A stretch of 64,000 bases of DNA from Acanthaster planci (lineage: Eukaryota; Echinodermata; Asteroidea; Valvatida; Acanthasteridae), in the NCBI RefSeq assembly GCF_001949145.1, contig NW_019091399.1, positions 780,322 to 844,321 of the forward strand, written 5' to 3'. The notes under the pieces are model-generated. The model saw only the letters and a list, made by a program, of their open reading frames with translations. It was not told the DNA's origin and made no database searches. The position numbers and the translations under genes were made by a program. Positions 51,401 through 62,200 of this stretch are shown here, piece after piece. Numbering within the stretch: position 1 is the first letter of the stretch; each line of letters opens with the position of its first letter.

Positions 51401-52853
51401 ACTAGAATTTAGGACAACAAAATTAATCTTCAAGATGTCTTTGTCTTTTTTTCTTATTATATACATGTTGTTTTGGCCCTAAAGGTAAGGGTATATGTAT
51501 ATGCACCCATGTCAACTTATACTTGTTTAATATCACAGAGTGTTCCAAGATAAAGGAGCAAACAAAAAATGAACTGTGAAAACGCTCCAACAAACTTAAA
51601 CTTGATGCATGTTGCAAAAATTTTACTTCCATCAACAGAGGTATGCCGCACTGGTTTCCTATAATGTTTCCCATTAAATCGTGTAAATTTGTGTTTGATG
51701 AAAATAAGTTGGTTACACCCCAATCTAGATGTTCCGGTTTCCATCAACAATTCTTCGACTTCTAGTTATTAATTTTTTTTAAAGCGACTAAAAGGCATGC
51801 TTTGTAGCCATTCCTTATTTATTAACGGTTATCGTGAGTAAAGCAACAAATGATTATGCAGATGTAAACAGTTTTTATGAGATTAGTTGTAAATGAAATT
51901 AAACTGAGCAAAATATCGTCCATTTATTTTTTATGGTCGATGAAGAAGGAGACTTGTTTATTTTTTAAAACTATTGGTTTTGCGGGGAACTGAGAATTGT
52001 TATTGTTGGTAGTTGGATCTGACACAAGGTTCCTCGACGTGCTAGTTGGTGGCACAGGGAACAAGAGTGAGAATTGACTTTAAGCCCCTCACCAATATTA
52101 ATAGACACATTTTTGGATTGGATATACTGTGACAGTCACCTCTGCCAGCAAAAGTTTTAGACCAGCATTCTCAGGAATCGCCCCTCCATCGACACTCATA
52201 CATGACACTGTGTTTCATGGAAATATGTTGTTCAGAGAACACAGAACAGTGATGAACATGAGTTTTGTGAAAACATAAAGTTTGCCTGCGCGGGAGACGC
52301 TTAAATAAGGTAAACCCTGAAAGCACTCGGGGCTTTTAAGAATTCGGGTAGGCCTAAAATGTTTGATGGAGATCAGGTGGTCTGTGTTGCGTAAGTTGAA
52401 TAAAACGCTACCGTCTGTGAAGCCCCCTCCCTGTGCAAGACACCTTGGATAGTTAATTTTGTGGAATTAATTGCTAGGACTTTTTCAAACTGAAAAATCT
52501 GTTCAGCTGAAAAGGCATCACACAATTTTCCTCCCTCATTCCATAAGCTTACTCCCATATCTCCCAAGTATAAGAATTTGATATAAATGTTAGGTCTTAC
52601 TGCATATCATTGGTTGCGTACTGGTAGTATTTATTATTCGACTGTAGTAGAACAAAAATAATATAATACGGTCAAAAAGTAGTAGTATATGTTAGTATTA
52701 CTTATATTAATTTTAGTAATTTGATCTGACATATACAACAACGATAACTGGCTGGGCGTCTTATTCAACAATCGTTGGTTTAGTTGGAAGTGGTATGAAG
52801 GTACATATTTGTAAATAGTTAGCAATGAACTTCCTCAAACCTGATGAAAGCTA

Positions 52854-52859
52854 TTTATT
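52854..52859 (-). promoter_or_regulatory. Candidate polyadenylation signal, gene B
   Basis: AATAAA on the minus strand, at the position equivalent to the gene A signal at 28396-28401. Confidence 0.5.
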
Positions 52860-53133
52860 CAGTCAACCTTATATAATTGAATGGGCTAATTCGTTTGCAT
52901 GTATGGTTTACCGAATGACTTGAAAAAAAATCGGCTAAGGTATAAAGTGGCATTACGTTTACTTGAACTGAACTACACCTATAATTACTTTGAATTAGTA
53001 CTTATTACTTTGAAGGAGTTATACGACTTCAGCAAGTTATTATGACTTAACCCACCACCACTCTATGTTCGGGAAGGTGGCTAAAGCCAACCCGAAAACC
53101 GGCATTCCAATTTGTTCTGGGCCTGTCGTTTTT

Positions 53134-53227
53134 TCACGGCTGGCCACTGTAACCAAGGTTGTCAAATTCCACGTTTTGATTAGGTTCCTCCAGCTTGATG
53201 TCATCATCGGAGCTGGATGCTGATTGC
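53134..53227 (-). CDS. Gene B exon 18-equivalent: tail
   Basis: If read in the gene A frame, it encodes the same tail as gene A (FDNLGYSGQP, stop at 53136-53134). Because of the TM-exon insertion, the frame as assembled enters this exon shifted and stops early. Confidence 0.75.
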
Positions 53228-56200
53228 CTGGAGACAAAAGGGAAGAAACCACCACACAAATCAAAATATGCACGAGAACTAGTCGGGGTCTCATGACCGA
53301 CACTGAGTGGTTGTTGTAACCCCCCCCCCCATCAGGTAAATCACAGTATGCCTTTCCGTAGTTCATTGCCTTGCGACCGATCAACAGAAATTTCAATGCC
53401 CCGACTGCCTTGCATTTATTGGACGTAAAGCGACCAAATTAGATGAAACACAAGGGTAAGTGATCTGAACAACCAGTGTGTTGTTCGGATCACTTGCAAT
53501 CCATTTAGCTGTCTGTTACGGCACGAGGAAGTACACAAACTGTGTCAGAAACAGGGTCACTATCTACTTATAGATTTTCTTTAAAAATTAACCAACGAAA
53601 GGGTGGACTGGAAACTACCAAAATGCTAAAGCTTTCTGCCGAAGTAGTCAGATATCCCTTTACCCTTTGCCCGAAACGAGAGGTTTTTATATAGGAAAGT
53701 TCATTGGTCCCTGGTCTCAAGATAGCCGATTAGTTACAGGTTTGTGATCCTGCAGCAGAAGAAAATACTGACCATAATCGAGCCAGAGTTCCCCCAAATG
53801 ACGCCAAATCAAGAAGTTGGAGCAACCGTACAGAAGCGTACAGCTGAAGACGAGGCCAGGTCTGTAGAAGTGGTGAAAGTTAAGCTGAACTTGAGCTGCA
53901 TCAGAAAGCCTTGGCCACGGCGCTTGGCCAGGACAGCAGCTATTTCCAGCAGCCACGACCTTGGTACTTACAGTTTGTAAGCATATTAAACCCGCCAGTT
54001 AGGGCTTTCGAAATGGTGCCCCTTTTCAAAAAGCTGACGACATTGCACCTTTTGTACATTATTCTTCGATAAGGCATCCACTTGAACGTTTTTGTGTTCA
54101 CCAAAATTCACCATCACCAAAACTTGAAAGTTTTGGTGATGAACTCCTCACATTTTGAGCGTTTTAGATTTAGGCATGAGGCACAAAGTGGTGCAACTTT
54201 CTACCAGTTCATCTAGCATTGGCCCAATCTGTGCAAAATGCATTGCTCATAAGTGAATAACTGTAAGTAATTTCCTGATACCGTTTCTTGATGAAGTATC
54301 CAACAGCCACACTTAGTGCGATGATTAGTATTATGGCGGCAAGTACCACAGGCACAACGACAGCCACTCCCACAGGGGGAACCTACAGTCAGAAAGGAAC
54401 AGAATGGGTAAGGTGAAAACCAACAAAACGGACCTTTTATCTAAAGAGATGTCTTACCGTCTTGCAACGCATGTGTTCGACCCTAACTATGCCTCCTGCT
54501 ATCCAACGTGTAATTGTCATATTCAGTGGTTGCAGGTTCAAATCACGCTCCGGGCAATTTCTTTGTGAGCACCTAGTCAGTTTCTCTATAGGGCTTGCTC
54601 AATGGCGTATAAAAAAGAATTAGTTTTTGTGGGCCTGCTTAAAAACGTGCTTTGTCTTTAAAGTGATACAAGGAAAGCGTTAGAAACACAAGCAAACGCT
54701 ATGAATTTGCACTTCCTTTATCTATTTCTGAAGGGAATCTTAAATAACCAATGAGATCACAGCAGCACTTTGCAACTAATAACACTCGTTGCTCCAGCCT
54801 GAGCAAGTGGTCATTATTTAGTAGTAAGAATTTGACTGCCTTGATTGGTACCGTACAAAAAAGTTTGTAGTGGTAAAACATACAGCTAACGTTCAGTGCC
54901 GATACATCCTAAACTTAGGCATTATCATTTTGGTAAAAAGCCCTACTGAAACTTCTTGGTTTGTGATAATGATCGGAGGCTGCGTAGAACGTGACACTTA
55001 CCACTCGTTGGCGGTGCATTTTTATCACCAGCTTCAGCGACAGAGTAGGTTTTCCCACCCACAGTTATCGTGCCTGTTTCCGAGAGGAACGCACGGAAGC
55101 TATCGTCCAGCAGTCTGGCCTGGTCGGAGTCAGTGGCATACATATCAGCTTGGTAAACCACACTACCGCGAAGCAACTTTTGGCCTGTTTGAAGTAGCAA
55201 GGAAATCACAAAGCGAGTTACACTCACGGGAAGGATTCTTAAAAATGGAAAACTTATAGAGATCTTTGTCTATATTAGTTGGGCAACATGGTTTAATATA
55301 AAACCTTTGAAATAATTAAATTGTTCAAGCCGTCAGTGAAGCAACACCGAAGAACTTTGCAATTTGGTAACTTGCCAATGAAACTAGGGCGATGGTTTTA
55401 CCAGTTGCCCACCGACTGCGAATACCACGGCTCTAGTTTCAAGGCAAGAACTGAATTGGAATTCACGGTTCCTCTAAAGCCTTAACACAATTCACACTAC
55501 AGTATATGGTGTGAAGACAGGCGCGGGGAATTTGCAATATCAAGGAATGTTAGGCCTGAACTCTAACAGGTATATTTTAATGTTGGCAAACACTTAAGGA
55601 CTCTTTAACCATCGTTGTTCTCCAGTACCAAAAGTAGGCCTGTTGGATTTTACCAAAAGGACTAACCACAGAAATATCTCTCGCTGAAGCCGCATCGACA
55701 CTTGCTCTCCATACCAGTCGCTACGATCCTCTCCAGGGACGACGTCAAGCCAGGGTTTGAATGCCAGATATCATACGAAGCATCGGTCAGGGTGAGAGAA
55801 ACTCGGGTGCCCTGGCCAGAGCTCGGGCACCGGTTCGTGTAGCCCGGTGTCGCCGGGGCCAACGTTAGATACAGACGCTGAGAGGGCGGACAACTTTGAC
55901 ACCGAGAGAACGTTTTCATCGTAGTTGTCAAACTATGAAAGAGAGAAAAGTAATTCAAATACAGCAAAATAATGTTTGATGGACATTTACGAAGCGAATG
56001 TAGTCCTTGAGAGAGGACAAGTTCTTTGGCTCCATCTGTCTCCGTAGACAACGGGTTGCACCGAGTTGTCGGTTAAATGTGGAGCAGGTGGGCTGTGGCT
56101 GTACAGGCCGATCCTAGAGAGACAGTCTCTGGAGAAACTGCTTCATGCGAATGTCTGTTGCCTTTGGATGGTTTTCCTCTTCTCCCTACGATCTGACCAC

Positions 56201-59200
56201 AGGCGAGCACGTTCCTCTTCAGCAGTGGAGATGCCTTTATATACACACCGCCTCTCGCCGGGCTACGCGATCTGCTGCCACGATTTCCCATGCATCCACG
56301 ATGATGTCGGAAGATTTGAGGTCTTGCTTGCAGGCATCGCTGAAGCGCAGCTGAGGACGACCTGTGCGTTGAGATCCTGTGGCCAATTCACCGTACATGT
56401 CCTTTGGTATACCGCCATCGTCCATCCACTCTACGTGGCCTAGCTGGCGAAGCCGTTTCTGTGAAAGGAGGGCGTACATGCTTGGTAGTCCTGCCTGGTC
56501 CAGCACGGCTGTGTTAGGTACATGGCCCCTCCAGGAGATGCCTGGGATCCGACGCAGGTATCTGACATAGGAAGTGTTAAGGCGGTTCTCTTGACGAGTG
56601 TACGTAACCCATCTTTCACTGCCATTGAGGAGGGTACTCATCACACAAGCTCTGTAAACCACCAATAGCTGTAGGTAGTGAGCTTGCTGTTTTCCGGGAC
56701 TGCCTTGGTTAACCCTGCAATGGTAGCAGTAGCTTTTTCATTACGTCGGTTGAGTTCTGGGTCAAGGGACAGGTTGTCAGAGACCGTCGAACCTAAATAG
56801 GTGAACTCAACCACCTGCAGTCTGTAGTCACTGATGGCGATATGTGAGACTCTTCGGACGCCGTAGCACAAGATCTCTGTCTTCTTTAAGCTGATGGTGA
56901 GGCCCAACTCCTTGGCAGGCACGTGCCGCAACTGACAAACCGCTGCAGGCCTGCCTGTGTATGTGACATCAAGACGGCATCATCAGCAAAGAGGATCTCC
57001 TGTCGAACTTGATCTTTGCAGTGAGGCGAGCAAGGTTGAAAAACTTGCCGTCGGAGCGTATGTGGAAGTATACCATCGTCAGAGGCGCTGAAAGCCAGAG
57101 ACAGCACCAGGGCGAAGAAGATCCCAAAAAAGTATCGGGGCTAGAACACATCTCTGATCGACATCACTCCTGACGGGGTGAGGCTCTGTGATTGAGCCAT
57201 CGAACTGCACAGTCCCTTGCATGCTGTTGTGGCAGGAAATGATTATGCTCAGTAGCTTTGGTGGGCAACACACCTTCTCGAGCAGTGTGAAGAGGCCTCA
57301 TCTGCTAACCAGGTCAAACGCCTTGGTTAAGTCGATGAAGGCGATGTAAAGAGTCTGCCGTTATTCCCGGTTCTTCTCTTGCAGTTGTCTGAGGGAGAAG
57401 ATCATGTTGATGGTGTTTCAGAACAACAAGTGTGTGGATCTTGCATGTCTTGGGGGTCTTCCCAGCACTGGCAGAGAAGCTTGTGCAAGTGGGTGAGAAG
57501 TGTTGGCTTTCCACACTGCAGCACCGCAGCTGGGATGCCGTCTGAACCTGGAGCCTTGCCGTGGGCAAGCAACTCGAGGGCCGTGCTGAGTTCGGCCTCT
57601 GATGGAAGATCTCTGAGTTCTGAGGGCGTTCATGTCGTCCTTCCGCCTTAGGGGCTCCACTCCGGATTTCTGTCAGGTTTATTCCTTAATATTTTCCTCC
57701 CCAAAGTGCTCGCATCGCAAAGTCACCAATAGCAATGGAGTATGAGGTCAGTGCTTCCTTCAAGATGGGTTACCTTCTTGAGGTTAACAAGCCCCATCTG
57801 CCAGAATGAAACTAGTTTTGAGACGCCAGTGAACCGCCTTCCCCCCTACTCCTTGTATGTTTAATGAACGGGTTTCGCTGGGCACAGAAACCGAGCCACG
57901 CGCAAGGGCCTGGAGCTTGACTTGGCTGTCAGAGGCTATCTGAGGCGCATGCCACGGGGAGCATTTGAACAAGATGTAAGAGCTTATCTTCACAACCCAT
58001 CCCGGATGTAGCAGCCTTTGAAACGCAGCCTTATAAAGGACAAACACAGAAGATACTTCTTATGGATTTGTATATTTGATTTAAGTCATACAATTTTCCA
58101 AAACGAGTTCAATTGAACCAAACAATTAATTTGAGCTTACCTGCCCTTGAGTAGAGTCATATCTAGACCAGCTGTGCTGTAGGCCTGCCTGGTCACTTCA
58201 GAGCCACTCGGTGCATGATAGGCGCGAAACAGGGCATAGTCTCCCCGGTAAAGGGCAACTGAACCGTTGAGCCGAAGCTCTGGAATGTTGTTGATCAAGT
58301 AGTATCCGTAACTGAAACAAGAACCAAAAGAAACAAATTCAGCCAAGAGTAATTATAATACTAATGACTGCTTGAGTCCAGAGGAGAGAACATAAGTGCG
58401 CATCGTAGGACTGGATCTGTCGATAAGTGAGCCTTTCTAAAGAAATAGATTCACTGTGCTTGGTGTATCGTTTATATCATTCTGGTTCAGGGGTTGATGT
58501 CCTAGCATCACTAAGCTTAACCACTTTTTCAAAACTCTGCACCGCCAGTTAATATTTGTTACAGTGCTTGCTTGAATCTTGTTGGAAAGACACCCTGCAC
58601 TTGTGCATTGCCATGAGCCAATTTCGAAACGTCAAGGTCATTCGGGTACAAAGTGTGCGCATTGAGTTTGCGTACCGGTACTGCCTCATAAGAATGTTGC
58701 ACGAATACTCATGTTCTCGAATAGCCTCAGACGCACTTCAGGCATGCGCAGTTGGAATGCCAAACTGGCAAATTTGCATTAATGTCTGGACCACATTGCT
58801 CCTAATTACCTATCAGTCTGGTTTCCAGTTATTGGTATCACGCTGTATGGTATATTGAACCCTTCCACAAGGAGCAACAGGACAAAAGCGTCCAAAGAAC
58901 TGTGACCATGTCCTCCATCGTACAACTCAATGTACTTATCAGACCTTGAACCGTAAGGACTTATTTCGTGGATGAAAACAGGCCGGTACAACGCATCACA
59001 ATTGTTGGGGGAGCCTGTATTAAAAGAGAAAAATGAATCTAATTCGGCTGCAGGGTTCAAATCTGTACACCCGAAACAATTTGAATATGCATAAACGTTA
59101 AGTATGAAATACACTGCTCATGTAGCAAAGTATTCTGGGCAAGGGGATACAGGCAGCAAGTCTTTATGATGGGAGGTCACCCCTTATTAATTTTAGATTG

Positions 59201-62200
59201 TTACATTGTCTAGGTTCGATTGAATGTAAAGTAACTTGATTGAAGTGGCTCTGTTAATATTAAGACCAAGTGAGTAGGAGAATGGACAAAAACTCCGTTG
59301 GACCGTTTTTGCAGGTCGTTCTCGAGCTCTTTTTTTTTACTAGGGCTCAGAACAGAAATTATAAACATGTATTGGAACCGATTATTGAACAAATTTCTGG
59401 GAAAGACAGAAATAAGGGTGAAAATTCTGTGACTATTACATACACCCGGCAAAATATTGTGAAAACTAAGGGGATAGCACGTAAGAACTAATGTAGGACA
59501 AGCGGAAACTGGGGAAACAAACACAAGTGAGAACTAGGGGAAACAAAGCTACCAGAGGATGAGGGATATGCTAAAGGATCAGTGAATGGAAAAGATCTAC
59601 AGTATTCCCAGCTTCTAATACGCCAAAATCTAGTCCCGCAGGACCAAATTGCCGTCGGCCATAGCCACCTATCAGGACTCAAATGATGCAGCAATAGCTT
59701 TTATATTCAGAAATACAACCAAGGAGGAACGTAATGAGGCTATAAACTAAGGAAACACAAAAAGGTGAAGAGAGAACAGCGCTCTACGTGACCCCTCTCA
59801 TGACGGCTTGTGCAGGAATGGCCGTCTTGAATTTGGCGCTGCACCACTTCCTAACCTGCGCATGCTTGGTTAGGCATCAATAGTACACAGTTTGCCCAGG
59901 CTATTTTAAGAAGAAATTTCTATTTCACGTGGGGAAGTACGTATCCAAATGAATTTGTAGTGCGCGAGTTCGGTTGGTTGAAATAAACATGCATTTAAGA
60001 TATTGTTTTGTGAGGAATAATTCTTAAATTTGGTCTAGTTTTTTTCGGGCGTGACCGACCTATCTTCATGTTGGACAAAGTGGTGGGTGACAATGGGCAA
60101 GGCATCAATAAATTCCTAAGGGAATGATACACGAAGGGTACTCTGTCTTTTCCATTTGCTTCAGACGCATGATTGAGACCTTATCCTCTGATGACCCCGA
60201 AATACTACGATCGATTCTTTAAAATTTACAAACTGGAAAGTCTTTCCATGTAGATACATGAGCATCGATTACTAACCTGGAGTTTTTCGTGCCGACACAA
60301 AGGCTGCCAGTGTCAGCGGAGCGCTCGATACGCACCTGGAAAGTGACACATCCTCACCATATACCGTCTCCGTGTTTTCGTAGGCCTGTATTTGCCCGGG
60401 CACGAGCTTGCCTATGAGCCCGTCCGCCCGCCTGTCAGGTTCTCCATACACCACCACGTCGACGAGTGACTGCGAAGTTGCAACCGTGCCTCGTGGGTAC
60501 GAGTCGAGGCCTCCCCAGTAGACGGCGACCGCACCAGGCCCGCTCAAGAATGCCAGGTTGTCCACGATGAGGTCTGGTGTTGGAGTGACACCTGACTCGC
60601 CGATGACCAAATAACCCAGTGGACTGATTCTGATTTGTTTTGAGAAAACACGAGAAAGTTGACACTGTTGTCTTAGCTCGAGGAAAATAAAAGTACGAAT
60701 GCAAGGCTTGATTTGGCAATTAAAACAAATAAGGTTACTATAATTGCTGAGGCCGTAGCTGCAACTGCAGTCGCTACAGCTGTGATTTTTCGAATGTCAG
60801 GTTTCATTGTGAAAATCCAAGTACACGTACCGTTTCCCCCTCAAGTCAATTTCGTAGACGGATCGGTCACGATGACCTTCGTAGTAGATGAGCACATATC
60901 CACCCAGGGAAATGCCGTCAGGACTAGGCCTACCGTTATAGAGCTCAACGAAGCCGAGGCCGGTGGCGGACTTTACATTCATTTCACTGATGAAAAGTCC
61001 TACATGAAAAACCGTTGAAAACACTTTCCGATATTGAGAACCTGCCACGATGTCATATTTAGCCTATATTAGATTGTGTCCAGGTATAACAAAGGACATC
61101 ATGTGACTCATTTTCTGACGAGATGTATGTGGGTAATTATGGTATTGTGGACAATAAAGCACTTTCAATTGTCAATCCTTCAAACTATCTTGTAGTAATA
61201 AGTGGAATCTTGCCATTTAAGACACCTTAATTGGAAAAATTTTGTCAACAAGACAAGCTCTTGTCGATATCTGTAAATGTACCTTAAAGAAACTAGTTTA
61301 TGGATTACTTTAATTTTCGGGATAGAGCTTATTCATCCTTACAATGTTCAAATGTTACACTCGTATTTTTTTCTTAATTTGGTAAGGGAGCTTCGTGGAT
61401 GCGAAAAAGCTGAGTATAACTTTAATTGCAAAGTCGACTGTGTCATCAAAGTTAATTTCAACCTGCTGCATCATCGCCGCTCTCTTCCTGGCCGCACAAA
61501 TTGGGGCCCTTCGGTGACTGCTGACTCATCCGAAAAGCACTCTGGCTCAACCTGTTGTCATCGAAACACCGACTGATGCTTTCATCAGACTCGTCTTCTT
61601 CCTCTAAACTCTCGTCCTCGTAGATGATAGAACTACCTGTATATGTCAGAAAAAAACGACAAGTTATGTCTCAGCTCAAGCGCGCAGTATTCGGCTCTAT
61701 ATAAATCATGGAGTACGGACTCACAAACCGTCCTGTACATGACTTCACTTGCATAGACCATTGATAGCTTTACATGTACAGTGAGCACGACAGTTCCAAG
61801 CCTTCTCTTGGAGGTAAGTTTAAAGCAATTTCAATGTCTATTAATGTTAGCGCAGACAAAAAGAAAAGTCGGAAATAGCTTTAACCACAATGCAGTCTGG
61901 TACACCGATGGGGGGGGGGAGCTAAGGTACGATCCCCAGAAAATTTGAAAATAAGAAAATGAAACGCAATATTACTCTGTTTTAGTTCTCTATCTTACCT
62001 AAGCCTGTATAAAGTCCCCCAAAGCACCCACAGGCCCAGAAAGGACACATGTGCGTGAACAAATTTCCAAAACTAATAGTCCACCAAAACAACCTGAATT
62101 TCTAAAGTTTGGTTCTGGAATACTTGTACAGAATTAGCCCTAGATTTTGCAAAAGGTTCTGGACGGTTTGTAGTGGAACACTCGCTGAAGAAAACGTAAC

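Larger units (their letters stand above)
44966..52850. other. Spacer between gene A 5' end and gene B 3' end
   Basis: Long AT-rich stretch with scattered short open frames and none I recognise. It contains the assembly gap and minisatellite (45865-46560), a 61-bp tandem duplication and an inverted-repeat element at 48283-48432. The gene A promoter should lie near 45 kb, but I cannot point to a start site. Confidence 0.55.
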
